The notes beneath the pieces are model-generated. The model was not told where the DNA came from. It worked only from the letters and a program-made list of their open reading frames with translations, and searched no databases. Below, in pieces: positions 1 through 11,829 of a stretch of DNA of 24,370 nucleotides. The stretch is taken from NCBI GenBank assembly GCA_015852425.1, contig JAAAIG010000276.1, positions 1 to 24,370 on the forward strand. The letters are read 5' to 3'. A program made the translations under genes and the position numbers. Position 1 is the stretch's first letter. The number at the start of each line of letters is the position of its first letter. The DNA is from Gryganskiella cystojenkinii (lineage: Eukaryota > Mortierellomycota > Mortierellomycetes > Mortierellales > Mortierellaceae).

Positions 1-211
1 ATGAACCTCTTCCTGACTGTAGAGTTTTGTGTAAAAGGCATGGCCAATCTTGCATCGCCCAGTCCAAGACGAGAGCAACAGCTACAGCACGCAATGAACT
101 AATAATAGTTTTAATGGGGCCAGACAAGGGATAGGATAAATGAAAGATTACACAGTATGAGGACATGAGTTTTCTTATAAGTGTAGAGCGGGGAGAGGAG
201 CAGCTTTATTA
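1..211. other. Downstream flank of the SPT23/MGA2-like gene
   Basis: No coding region is supported here. This is the 3' side of the minus-strand gene that stops at 212. An AATAAA hexamer on the minus strand (205-210) lies only two bases past the TGA stop, which is too close to be the working poly(A) signal with any confidence. The rest is unremarkable sequence and probably 3' UTR. Confidence 0.4.
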
Positions 212-3200
212 TCAGTTTCGACCACGGGGATAGCTCTGGAACAGGATCGGACGGGTCATACAACTTGCTACCACTGTCTTGGTCGTCGGATGCACAAGCT
301 CAAATTTGAACACGAAACCTGGGTCTCGAAGATCCGCCATCGCCATGCTTGGTGCCGACGAGGGCAGGGATGAAGATGATACTGATCCACCACCGCCTTC
401 TTCCTGCTGCTTTGGTTTCAACTCGGTCGCCCTTCGGAGACGTTCTCGAGCTATCAGATGATGCATACTCGAACAGTTTACCTTGGCTTTGACCTCACAG
501 AATCCATCCCTTAATTCGACCACTCCAGACGCATTCCTTTGATTGTTTGTTGTCGACATAGGGTTCGCTCCACCAGTACCTTGCAATGAAGACGAAGACG
601 GTCCAGGGACATTGAACTGCAGGATCGGATACACGGATGGATCAGCAACCGGTCTTCTCGATGGTGAGAGCTTGCGGTGTTCGTGCAAGAATCTGGAACA
701 AGCCTGACAGGATCCATGCAACAAAATGCCGTCGCCATGACTTGAATGATCGTCCTGAGAGACCTCACTACGTCCCAACTCAACGGTCACGTTCAACGTG
801 TAGGTCATGTCCGCCAAGATCGACACTCCTCGGCCGCTGGTGCGTTTCACCATCTCATGTGGGAACCGCAAACCGAGGAATTCCTTGGGAATCTTGAGAT
901 GTTCTGTGTTGGCTTGAATAATTTCGTCCACCGAGAGTTTGACCTCGACACTGAACGCATCTCCAGTCCTGAACAATTCCATCGGCATGGCCGTAATCGA
1001 TACTGGCCTGACTGACGGTACAATTGCCGCCGCCGCCGCTGTCGCTGCTGATGATGTTGTCGATGACGACGATCCGACTTTCTCTGCGAGTTTCTTGAAC
1101 GTAACTCCTAACTGAACGCCTCGAGAGGGAAGCGTCGTCAGATGTAACCGAGAGAGACGATCTTGGACCTCAGAATAGATGCCGCTGTGATAGCCGGATT
1201 CTGGGTTGACGCCAACGAAAAAGTTGGAATCCGTTGTCGAGTCCGAGGGGAATAGATCGGATCCCTTGATGATCCGAGAGTTGACCTTCATAGTCCCATC
1301 TTTTTGTTTTGTCTGAAACGGTGGCAGGTCCTGCTGATCCAGCGGTGGGATTCCATGACTGACTCGGACACGTTGGATTGCATCCGTGAGATTCGATATG
1401 GTCCGTTCAGACTCCCCAGTATCATCATCCAAGAGGCCGTCTGTTGACGATGTTGGGGCAGAGGTCTGTTCTGGGGTCCTCTTGACAGTAGCCTCGTCCT
1501 CCGAGTCCTCGATTTGAAAGCTTGAATCCTCCGTCTCTTCTCCTTCCTCCATCAACGTATCCGAGTCAACATCCGAGCCTGAAGGACTCTCGCTCCGGGA
1601 GAAGCGTTGGCAGCAAATGGCCAGGAATGCTACCATTGCCGGTGTTGGAAGTGCGGTGTAGGGGAGACGAGAGTAGAATTCTTGAGGACTTTTAGCACCT
1701 GATGGAGAGGCTCCAGCTGTTGATTAACAAGAGAGGGGATAAATGTTAGGAGCTGGCTGGTCAAAGTTTTTTTTTTTTTGGCCACCGAAAACGAAACGAT
1801 TATTGTTGATCAATTTTGATCACTCACCAAGAACAAGCTCTCGGGCGATTGCTTCGTTGCCCCTGAGAACGGCATATTTGAGAGGTGTCATGAACCAAGC
1901 ATCCAGGGCCTCAATATCACATCCTTCCTCGATCAATCTCTTCGTCAGGGTGTTGAATCCCAATAGGATACTCAGATGAAGCAGGTTGCTGCCATCCTCC
2001 AATTGCAGAGAAATGTCAATTCCGCAAGGCAAATGATCCAACGTGCTCAAGATACTCTCCTCGACTTGGCTCAGCGTCAGCAGGGGCACACCATCGCTCT
2101 CGACAGCGTCCATCATAAGCATGCCACCAGACCGAGGTGAGGTTGCCAATCCAGGAATTTCTCGGAGAATATCGATCGCGTTCCCCTTCTGTCCTGTGGC
2201 CTGCGCATGCAAATACTCGAGTGCTCGGTGAGCGAGACGCAACTGCAGCTGAAGGATCAACAGTTCAGTCTCACTGTCGTCCGTGTACGTAAACTGACCC
2301 AGGTCCGTAAAGTTGTTACCCATATTGTCATATATCGAGATAGCCACCGTTCCAGGGAGGGGACTCTCTGGTGCTTTGCAAATAATTAACTGGTTGGTCT
2401 CGACAACAATATCCTGGGCGGGGAAACATCCAAAGTATGGCACCATGCCTTCCTGGAAATACAGCCCCCGGAGAAGTACATCTGTCGTTTTCCGAATAGG
2501 ACCATGATCGGGTCGAACTTCCAGGATACGCGGATACTGGAGCTGTTGTGGCTGTTGTGGAGGCTGCAAAGAGTGGGTGGATGAGGACGACTGCGCAGAG
2601 GTCATCAAAAAATCAGTGTTGTCACCCTCGTTCAAGGTGGCCTCATTTGAGCGCGGATGAAAGGGGTCCATCATTGGCCCAGGCGACAGGTGGTCGGTCA
2701 AGAATGACAGCCCAGATTGCTGTTGTTGATGATGATTATGATAGCCTGCGTTGATATTGTTGTTACTGTTGTTGTTCCGGGTCAAGGTGGAGGAGCTACT
2801 TGAGCTCGAGCTGGCTTCCGGCTGAGAGCTACTGCCACCATAAGGCTCATGTATAATATGCGGTGCACTCTTGTGGCGCTTGACAGTCTTGACTTTGGGT
2901 GTCGGTGCGCCCTTGGTGATTTTTGAGGGTCGTTGATGAGGGTAGCCACGTTTAGCCTTGTGGTGTCCTGAGCACATAATAGGAGGAGTAAAACAAGCGG
3001 CGACACTCTCGCCCAGGTCCTCCATGTTTTCGAGCAAGGCAAGAGTAGTGGGGGGCATGGTGCTGGTACGCTTTAGTCTGAACTCAAAGATGTAACGGTC
3101 CTTGTTGCCGCGTTCACCGTGGTCTGTAGAGGAGCAAACAACTTTGGCAAGAAGGGTGATGGATCCCGAGGTGGTGTCGACATGGGCATAGGTCGATGGG

Positions 3201-6200
3201 TCGGTTGCTGATGGAGAAAGGGGATCCAGCAGGACAAGAATGGGAGATGTTGGACCATACTAAGAGAGCGGAAAAAGAGAATTTTTTTTTTAGCGGATGG
3301 GCGCACAGGCAACTAAAACATCTGTCCGTTCTCCTTTTTTTTATGAAGTCGTCGATCGATCACTTTTATGGGCAGAGCAAGGGCGTGGAAAGGAGTGTCG
3401 AAAACGAAGAATAGAAATGGGCGCCAACATTCATCAATTGTTTTTTTGAGTCATTTCAATCCCCACATTTTACCTTGTGGCAACACTTTGCACATGCACC
3501 TTGTCTGATCTGTCCACTCTTCGCCAAATGAACAAAGACCTCGAGTGTCAGTGGCTCGGGATCCGTTCGAGGTTCGCCAGCAGTATTGATGGCCTCTCGT
3601 CGACCCACTCGGATAGCGGGGTAGGCAGCTGTCGGGGTTGGACCATTCTTGACCAGGTGCAATTTGATCAGGAACTGTTGACCTGTGCGAACCTCCTCGA
3701 CGACGGGCGCTGAGATGACTGCGCCCGTGGCAGACAACTCCTCCAATTGATCTTTCTTCTGGATGATCCGTGCATCAATAGAATAGACAGACATGTCCTC
3801 GGTCTAGTAGTAAATATATCGTTATGGTCTCAGAGTGAGTTGTTGCATCCTCTCTTATTTTTTGTGGGCTCGATTATGGTGTAATATAAGGAGAAAAAAT
3901 GGGTAGGTGTATTCACCAAGACAGGGACAAATGAACAAGTTAAAACAGGTCGGTCAATCCGAGAGCATAGAAATCAAACTGGGTGGATGAGGAATAAAAG
4001 AGAAACGGAAGGAGGGGAACTGGTAGGCAAGAAGTGTGATGGACAACTCTAATACGAAACAGCGATGCCCATTGTTGATGCCACTCGCTCGTTTTCACTC
4101 GTTCTCTCGCCTCACCACCAACCAGCACACGCATCATACTACAACCCAACATATATGTTCTAGACAAAGAACTCAACGGCAAAAGAAAAAAAAAGTTACG
4201 CGACTTGGCGACCGAGTCCTATATATCTTGTTTCACTCAAATGTTCTTTCGCCGAGGAAAGCTTTGCAAGGTCGCGAAATATGACAAATCGCGCAATCGC
4301 AGAAAAAAAAAAGAGAATCCTCAAAATGCGAAAGGGATCGAACAAATGAAAATTTTGGAACGAACCTCAATAACAGCCACAAAGGGCGTCCCAGTGATCA
4401 AATCAGCACCAGCTGAGAGCAGAGGGGAAAGTGAGGAGGAAGGAGAGGAGGTGGCCGCCATCGTGTGGAACGATGCACTGACTGGAGAAGGGCTTGTTCG
4501 TTCGCTGCCAGAGGAACTTGTGTGAGAAAGTCGTCGATTAAGTTCATCTATTTTAGACCAGTCAGAGAGCAAGGGGGACCCATTAGCATTGTTTAATTAT
4601 TATTATTTTGCCCCGGAATCAATGACGCAGATTGCGCAACTAGCGACCAGAGACTGGCGACACTCGATCACCCTGTTGTAAATCGCGATACCGTTTTAGG
4701 AGACAATTCAGCAAATCCTTCCGACGTTCAAAAAGGAAACAAACCAACGGGGGAGGGGAAGACAAACATTTCCGCGATTCGCGTTTCTAATCGCGCAAAA
4801 TGTCATCGCCTCTTATTTTTTAACTTTTTGAACTTACTATTGGACAGGTTCGTCTCCTTGCGAGGCACATTAAGAAGAGTGCGATGGCTCAGCAGGCCAT
4901 CAGCCTTGATCCAGGTCGGGTTGACGTTGGCAAAGGTTGTGTTGGACATGCAGCTTATATCATCGTTGGCCCTGGCATTCGCAACATTGGGGCTGCTACT
5001 GCTGTTGTCCAAGGCCAAGAAAGAAGGGGAGGACACAGGCTCAATAGTCATGATGGTGTCCATCTGTGTGTCCATCTGTGTGTCCGCTTGACCAGAAGGT
5101 GCAGTAGAAGAGGGTGAGGAAGATACCGAGGAAGAGGAAGTTAATGGGATGATGGACTGTGGTTGTTGTTGTTGTTGTTGTTGCTGGCTGCTATGCATCT
5201 GATCGAGTTCGAAGAAAAAAGGTTTCAACGCATCCTGTTCCTGTTGTTGTTCTTGCTGACTCAACTGAAATTGTTGATCCTGTTGTTCGATCAGCACAAA
5301 GGGATTTGGAGAGGCAGCGGCTGTATTTGCAGTGAACAAAAACTGCTGCTGTTCTTTTTGTTGTTTTTGCAAAAGTTGTTGATGCAGTTGAAGCTGCTGA
5401 TGTTGCAATAGCAAGGACTGCCGTTGTAAATGTTGTGTTTGCTGAGCTTGTTGCGTTTGTTGAGTTTGTTGCTGCGGTTGTTGTTGGAGTTGTAGCTGTT
5501 GAAGCGGGAGTGTGAGTGGGAGGTTCAAGAATGCATTGTGAGCTGGAAACGAAGTGGGAGGGACAGTGAGGACACCCATGGATGATGATGATGGTGAGGA
5601 TGAGGATGATGGTTGCTCAGTTATACGAGGTTGACCAGTAGAGAGAGTAGGGATGAGAAGAGGGTGAAGTGGATGCAACGATTGGAGCGAGTTGAAAGCC
5701 AAAGAAGGAGAGAAGATCGAAAGTTGTTCTCGTTGGTTTGGCGACAGCGAAAAGAGCTGATCTGTGGAGATATGGGAAGTGGCGGCAGAAGAAGCGTCTA
5801 CAAAGTCGCTTTTGTTATTACTGTTATTATCTTTGACGACAGGAACGAAAGGGACTGTGGAAACCAACGACGAAAGCGAAGAGGATTGGTCTGTTGTCGC
5901 GATCGAAAGTTGATCGCGCAAGTGAAGGGCAGAAGATGATGACTGTTGTTGTTTTTGATCGTTTTGTTGCTGGTGTTGTTGTTGCGCAAGTCTTTGTTGA
6001 TCATCGATCTGTCGCTTTCGCTGCTTGAGCTGCAACTGCTGGACCTGGAGCTGAGCCTCAAGTTGCTTCCGTTGAAGAAACTGGGCCTGCTGTGCCAGTC
6101 GTAACATGTCTTGCATGCGATCGGGTTGCTGCTGCTGTTGCGGGAATAGCGACTGTTGATGCTGCTGCTGCTGTTCTTGTTGTTGCTGCTGCTGTTGCTG

Positions 6201-6722
6201 CTGTTGCTGCTGAAGATGTTGCTCTTTGGGGTCCGGACCTTGTGGCGGTTGTGGCTGAGTGGGCTGAGTGGGCTGAAGATCCTGACTCCATCGCTGGTTC
6301 AGGGTTTGCTTTGGGTTCGCTGTAGTAGTAGCTGGTTCTTCCGCGTTGACAGAGATTCCCATGGCTGACCCGTCTGCTGTCGTTGTCGTCGAGTTTACAT
6401 CGTGTCGTTGTTGTAGCTGCGGTGGTTTCTGTTGTTGCAAAGAAGCATGGTATGGTGCAGGCGAGGGCGAGTTCGAAAAGGGCGACTGCGACTGCGACTG
6501 CGAAGAGTATGACTGAAGGTCACCGGCTGCAGGAGGACAGTAGGTATTGGAGAACGTGGTGGTCGAGTCAAAAAGGGATTTGCCGGTGTTGTTGTTGCTA
6601 GCGCGCTCTGCGGTGTTGTTTGTCAAAGGAGGTGAGGGCGTCGAGGTTGAGGAAGGAGTCGCAGATGTGGAGAGGATACCCGACATTGAATCTGAAAGCG
6701 CAAATGGTGAATGAGAGTTCAT
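212..6722 (-). CDS. SPT23/MGA2-like transcription factor with IPT, ankyrin repeats and two SPT23-type domains
   Basis: Spliced model: exons 6722-4838, 4547-4366, 3803-3474, 3259-1828 and 1716-212, all GT-AG, phases matching at every junction; 1777 residues. Residues 1-628 are low-complexity and Gln-rich (activation-domain type). About 680-905 is an SPT23/MGA2-type, Rel-like domain with a CAKCC cluster at its centre and the SVAACFTPPIMCSGHHKAKRG segment at its end. About 1042-1126 is an IPT/TIG domain. About 1219-1285 is ankyrin; its last repeat is completed only by splicing exon 4 to exon 5 (AIARELVL joined to AGASP), which strongly supports that intron and its CTAAC branch site. About 1515-1777 looks like a second copy of the SPT23-type domain. 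Yeast family members are ER-anchored regulators of fatty-acid desaturation and hypoxic genes; here no clear C-terminal membrane helix is seen. The start at 6722 is a choice: the frame stays open to 6890, but the upstream residues look like translated UTR. Confidence 0.85.
6069..6240 (-). repeat. CAG/CAA-type polyglutamine-coding repeat
   Basis: The minus strand has runs of CAA/CAG codons giving nearly pure polyglutamine near residue 170 of the SPT23/MGA2-like protein. Further Gln-rich blocks follow near 5160-5500. The mixed CAA/CAG codons argue for a maintained protein feature more than for a young slipped microsatellite. Such tracts are common in fungal activation domains and are often length-polymorphic. 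Confidence 0.8.
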
Positions 6723-7618
6723 TTCTGCGTTCGAGCGCAGAGAAAGGGATTCGAGGGGAGAACTGATTGATTGGTTTTTGTCGCAAAAAAAACAAGTGGA
6801 AGAGAACAATGACCAGAAGGCAAGACGAGAGCAAACGAGGAATAAAAAGTGCGACGCGATTGAAGAGTGCAGTCTACTTTTGATTGTCACCCATACGAAA
6901 ATAGCAGGAAACAGTAGATGGAGATGGGGGGCAGAGTGAACAGTCGAGTTGGATGAAGAGAATAAAAACCAAAAACCAGCATGTGTACCTCAACCAGTGT
7001 ATTAATATTTCCTCTTTTCAATTATTTGAGTGGTCTTTCTTCTGTTCTTCTTGCGTGGACACGCAGGGGTCCTTTGCCGCAATGCAAAAAACTTGCAGGG
7101 AAAATACTGCATTGTCGTCTTTGCGATAACGACAACAACAGTGTTCTTGAACCCCGTCCAACATTCAAAAAGTCGCAAAGAACTTGCGAAGGGGACAAGT
7201 AAAGGTAAGGTACGAAATCTGTACTCCTCTCTTCCTCGCCCTCTCCTCTTCCCCCTTCGACACTCAGAATCTCGATCTCAACCCCGTCCCTTCCTCCTTC
7301 ATGGGGCTCAAAGAAAAACACGTCCATGTCTTTGACTTTCCAGTCTTAAAGTTAGAATCAAAAGATGGCAGACATGTGTACTGACTCTGGACAGGAACAT
7401 GAATTTTCCCTATAACAAGTTGGAGGAAACGCTCTTTCGATAATACCCACACTACGATGCTGTTTGCTTTTTAATTATGACAAAGAAGTAACGTCCACAA
7501 AGGAATATGCACGAGAAAGAGGAAGGAGAGTAAGAAAAAAAATAAAAAAAATCAAAAGAAAAAAATCCTTAAAAAAAAAGTATTGGGGAAAAAATGTGGG
7601 AAATGCAAGTTTGAACGA
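6723..7618 (-). promoter_or_regulatory. Intergenic region upstream of the SPT23/MGA2-like gene
   Basis: This ~900-base stretch lies between the TACC gene stop and the SPT23/MGA2-like start, both genes reading on the minus strand. It should hold the TACC 3' UTR and the promoter and 5' UTR of the next gene. Long A/T homopolymer runs lie at about 7530-7595, just past the TACC stop. No convincing gene, TATA box or RNA was found; a 5' non-coding exon cannot be excluded. Confidence 0.4.
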
Positions 7619-10600
7619 TTATCCGAGTTTGGATATCAGCTCTTCTGAGAACAAGATCAAGTCCTCGTTCTCCTTGTTCTTGGTCTCCAATGCCTGCTCA
7701 AGACTCCGCATATGCATCTCTTGCTGTTGCATCTGTGCTCGGAGCTGCGCCATCTCGTTCTGCCACATCATCCGTGCCTGTTCCATTTCTTGACTCGCAA
7801 CCACCAGTCGAGCATCCGCATGAGTCTTCACGCCCTCGTAACGAGCCTCGCTGGTCTCAAAGTCCTGTTTCAATGTCTCGACTGCCTTTCGGAGAATGTT
7901 TTCATTCTAGATTTGAAAATAATACCACTAGTTAAACAATTGCGCTTCCAAGTAAACCTCAAAATGTTTTTTGTTCACATTAGAGCCCAAAGTCTTACCT
8001 CGACATGCTTAACGTTGAGATCCCGGAGCTCGTCATATCGAATCTTTAGCTGGACAAAGGCCTCCTCCGTCTCTTGCTTGCTCTCAGTCAGCTTCTTGTT
8101 TTCATCCTTCATGCTCTGAATCTCGGTAGATGTGCTCACTATCATTCAGTAAAGAAAAAATATTGACATTGACGGGATTAGAGATTTTGATACCAGGACG
8201 CTATCACGCTTCTATAGTCAAAGGCTGACGTTACTTTACCTGCAATATCAGCAAGGCTGGACTCAAATTCGTCCAGAACGCTCTTAAGCTGCTGTTTCTC
8301 GTTCTTTTCACTCTCGAGTGCGTTTTTGAGCTCCTCAATCTCGAACTGGTAGATGGCTGCTTCTTGTTCGGCCTAAAGGAAAAAGAGTTTAAAACAAATG
8401 TCAGCTCAAATGGTCAAACATTTCGAATAGATAGCGATATAAAATAAAGATCCGTCACTTACCGATCGTTCGTATTCCTCGCGAATCTCATTCGTAATCT
8501 CGATTCGCAAATCCATTCGGGCATTCTTTTTCATGTCCTAAAAAGCCCGTGCAATGAATGATGCGTAAGTAAGCCTTGCCCCAAGAATTTTTAGGTAGTG
8601 ACATACAAAGATGTCATACAGACCATCGACATTAATTACCTCCATTTCTCGAATACTGTATCTGGGAGCATCCAAGTTGGTCGAGTCTCGGATCCTGGAT
8701 GACAGCATAATACCGCTTGCCCTGCGGACCAAACCTCCTTCCTTTTTTCCTCCGTCGGTCTTTGAGCCTGTTGCAGAAAGAAAAGAGGTATCCCCTGTGT
8801 GCTGAGATTCTTCCTCGCTATGCTCCCCTTTGTCCATCTCGTCAAGTCCCGCAAATGAAACCGATGGTGCAAGTGTCGATTCTCCTGCAGCATCAAGATC
8901 CTTGGCAACTGACCCCGGTGGTGAAGATTCTTTCTCTGTAAGTGAACGATCTGAATCGACGCTTTTCATGTTTCCCCTGGCCTTGTTGAGAATACCATTC
9001 ATCAGATTCGATCGCTTCTCCAACAAGGTCGAGTGCTTTAAAGTCGTTGGCGAGGTACTTTGAGAAGGACCGGCGTTCGACTCTGGCGAGGACAGTGCCG
9101 GTGTGAAAGAGGACGTGAGGACATTGGCATCCCCGAGGTCACTGGAGAGTAAGGAGGTGCCGTTGAACTGGGTTGCATCAGGGGCATGAGCCATCGCCAG
9201 CGTCTTCGCCAAGGATTGATAACCCTGACCAGATCCTAGAGGAGGACTGATGTCCAGTCTTGAGATCTCTGCGCTGCTCGACATCCATTCTGCAAAGGAC
9301 TGCGCGTGACTCTCATGAACATCTACTGACTCGTGCAACTGCATCTCCTCGTTTGCAAGAACATCCGCGCCAGACAGGTTGGATCGCAGCTCGTGGTCGT
9401 TGATATCATAGTCCGATTCGTCATCCGAGTAAGGAACATTCCTATCTTGGTAGTTTCCTCCAGGGTAATCATTGATGCTGACGTTTTGAACCACTATATC
9501 AACTTCGACATCAGCGGGTTCCTGCTTGTCAAAGTCATAGCCTGCAGCTCTGTGATCATGCCCATGGTAACCATACTGTTCTTGGTGATTATCGAGATCT
9601 TGAGCATCATTTCCATCTATAGCTGGCGAAACAGGATGTGAGACAGGGGAATGAAGTATGACCTTGATCGCCTCATCGATCTTTGGACGATCGTCACCGT
9701 GGAAGGGGCTACTAAAGCCAGTGGAGGCCCTTGTGGCTGGAGGGTGGTCAAGGTCTTGGTCGTGGAGGTTAGAGTCCTGTCCAGCAGTGGGTCCGTCCCC
9801 AAAGGATTCCGAGCCACTGTCCATGTTGATGCTGTTGTCTCGGAGGATTTGGTCGAGGGACATTTGTGCAGCAGCGTTGGTCAATGCGGTCACAACCATG
9901 TTGTCACCGTGGTCCCGTGGAGAACTCCTGGTGAGCGCCCTTGCCAACGGACTCGTGGGTGTGCGGGTCCCTGCTCTCGAGGTCCTGAACTTTGAGCCAA
10001 TTTCCTTGTCCGAGAGTCCATCGTCTGTCGAGTCTAAAAATGAATCGTCCCCCTCTGCAGCCCGTTGTCTCCGAGTCTTGAATGCAGGCGAATGACCTCT
10101 GGAGCTGACCTTGCGTGAGCCCAGTGGTGAGTGATGTTGTTGTTGTTGCATGAGACTGCTAAGGTATGATTCCGTGTCGGGATCCATCGAGCTCATGCTT
10201 GGACTAAATGGGTCCTCAATCTCGCCCTCCAGGATTCGTAAATGTTCTGGGTCAGAGACTACAAACGACACATGTCCAGAGGATTGATTCCGTTGCTCTT
10301 CCTCAAAGTCGTCCTTGTCGATCATAGCGTTAAAGGAGGCAAGACTCTCAGAAGACATCTGTCTTGAGTGGTATCTTCCGTTGCTGACTCTTGAACTCGG
10401 TCTGGAAGTTGGGCGAGAAGAGGGTCGGGAATTCGAAGGTGTTGAGTAAGCGGTCGCATCGCTCGTCAGTAAAACAGAGCCGTTGACAGGACTGCTGGTC
10501 CGAGATGGCGATAGAGTGGTCATGGGCTCTAGGCGAGAGCTACCCGTCGCAGGCGAGACTCCTCGATTGAAGGGGACTGAGCGAGCCATGTTCCTGGACC

Positions 10601-11383
10601 GGATACTGGCGTTAGAGGGTGTTGGCGAGGCACCGTTAAAGGACTGAGGCGCTGGATCTGTGTCTATAGATACAGCAGGGTCTCCTGAGAGAGTCCTGTC
10701 ATGAGCATGGTCCCTATTCATATCCATGTCGTCAGCGTCATTACTGTTATTATCAGAGACAGAAGACTCTGCATCGGCCTTCCTGAACCTGCTCAGGGTG
10801 TTCTTGAGCGTCGATACTCTTGTACGCGAGCCAGCGCTTGCAGGAGCAGTCGACTTTTTGGTGAGAACCGACGGCCGCTTTGCCGTGATTTGGGATGGTG
10901 AGGACTCTTGTTCGTTGTTGGAGGTCGTTGGGTAAGGCGAGTTGTTGATGGATGGAGTGTTTGAGGCGTTGAATGTGGACCGGAAACCAGACGGTGCAGA
11001 GGAGGCAAAAGGGTTCGAGTTGAATGACGACTTTGATGGGGGAGGAGGAACTGCAAACTATGCGAGAGGGATATCAAAGGGCGAAGAAGAAGAAAAGAAC
11101 AAGAGTAAGTTATCTGGAGAAAAAGCCAGACAGACAAAGTAATAAGCATTATCTTTTCGAGAGTAGCTTGTGCATTACCTCGGCATTTTCAGCCGCTGCG
11201 AGGATGGCATCGAGATCATATGTGCCGCGCTTCAATGGGGGCAGTTCCTACAAATGGACACAACAGGATGAACGAACGAGCGAACGCGTTGTTAGTTCTA
11301 ACAATGTGGGTGGAACCGGTGCTTCCAGTTCGATCAGTCGTCGGTCAGAGATGAGGACATACGGGTGAGTCCTCAGGATCCAT
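7619..11383 (-). CDS. TACC-domain protein (microtubule/spindle-pole factor)
   Basis: Seven-exon model, all GT-AG with matching phase: 11383-11363, 11247-11179, 11057-8607, 8537-8463, 8372-8240, 8138-7999, 7906-7619; 1058 residues. Exons 4-7 (about residues 848-1058) form a continuous coiled coil that ends in the TACC signature: NENILRKAVETLKQDFE, SEARYEGVKTHADARL, and the closing KNKENEDLILFSEELISKLG. TACC proteins (animal TACC1-3, fission yeast Alp7) bind XMAP215/Alp14-type microtubule polymerases and bring them to spindle poles and microtubule-organising centres. The long exon 3 is Ser/Pro-rich and acidic with many SP/TP sites, as expected for a kinase-regulated scaffold. Near the N-terminus the spliced sequence LKRGTYDLDAIL followed by NPFASS resembles a conserved short motif. 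Exon 1 codes only seven residues (MDPEDSP); this start is the least certain part. Confidence 0.9.
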
Positions 11384-11799
11384 TTTTGTGAAGGTTTAAT
11401 GGTGTGTGGGTGATGAATGAAAGAAGAGAGTGGAGAGCTGAAGAGTTTGACAATTGGCAGCAGATAGAGAAAGCAGGAGGAAAATAGAAGAGCAAAGAAA
11501 TTGTTTATTTCATTTGAACAAAAAAGACCAAAAAAAGTGTTCCTTCGTCCTGGTCGAGGCAAAAATGGTCTACGAGCAGACCAACACGCTGTGACAAACA
11601 GAGACGGAATGGCTGACAGAACGACCCACACGCACACACACAGGAGAATGACAAACAATCACGCGCCAGCAACAAAAAAAAACAAAAAATGAACAACCAC
11701 ACCGATGGAGGACTCAAATATTTGCTTAACGACGTTTTACTGCTTCCTGTAGCCATTGCAGATCTTGTTTTGATGACCGTTTTACGGTTTTCTAAGTTT
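11384..11799 (-). promoter_or_regulatory. Intergenic region between F-box and TACC genes
   Basis: The 416 bases upstream of the TACC start also hold the F-box 3' UTR. Read on the minus strand, about 11400-11480 is pyrimidine-rich and ends in CACCCACACACC before the ATG, the same style of leader seen before other genes in this window. A CA/TG dinucleotide run lies at about 11627-11642. No gene is supported here. Confidence 0.45.
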
Positions 11800-11829
11800 T
11801 CAAATAGCCATTGAAGGTCTTGTCTTGAT
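11751..11829 (-). repeat. 55-nt-period diverged direct repeat across the F-box stop codon
   Basis: 11806-11829 and 11751-11774 match at 21 of 24 positions, offset by 55 nt. The first copy holds the last F-box codons (IKTRPSMAI then stop); the second lies just past the stop. In another minus-strand frame the two copies code RQDLQWLFENLENR and, after a one-base frame change, KQDLQWLQEAVKRR followed by a stop. Confidence 0.75.
11776..11788. other. Small inverted repeat after the F-box stop
   Basis: ACCGT-TTT-ACGGT forms a 5-bp stem with a 3-base loop about 12 bases past the F-box stop codon (minus strand). It is too short to call a functional element; it lies between the two copies of the 55-nt repeat. 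Confidence 0.3.

Noticed and set aside
212..1716. The C-terminal SPT23-like part as an independent gene starting MVAFLAICC
   Set aside because: The frame stays open upstream to a good acceptor (AATCAACAG) with a CTAAC branch site, and splicing to exon 4 completes an ankyrin repeat in phase (ELVL joined to AGASP). A shared promoter-free gap of only 108 nt also argues against two genes.
4148..4159. AACATATATGTT palindrome
   Set aside because: A 12-bp AT-rich palindrome inside intron 2 of the SPT23/MGA2-like gene; expected by chance in such DNA.
4773..4795. CGCGATT...AATCGCG inverted repeat
   Set aside because: Only 7 bp, inside intron 1 of the SPT23/MGA2-like gene, with no sign of function.
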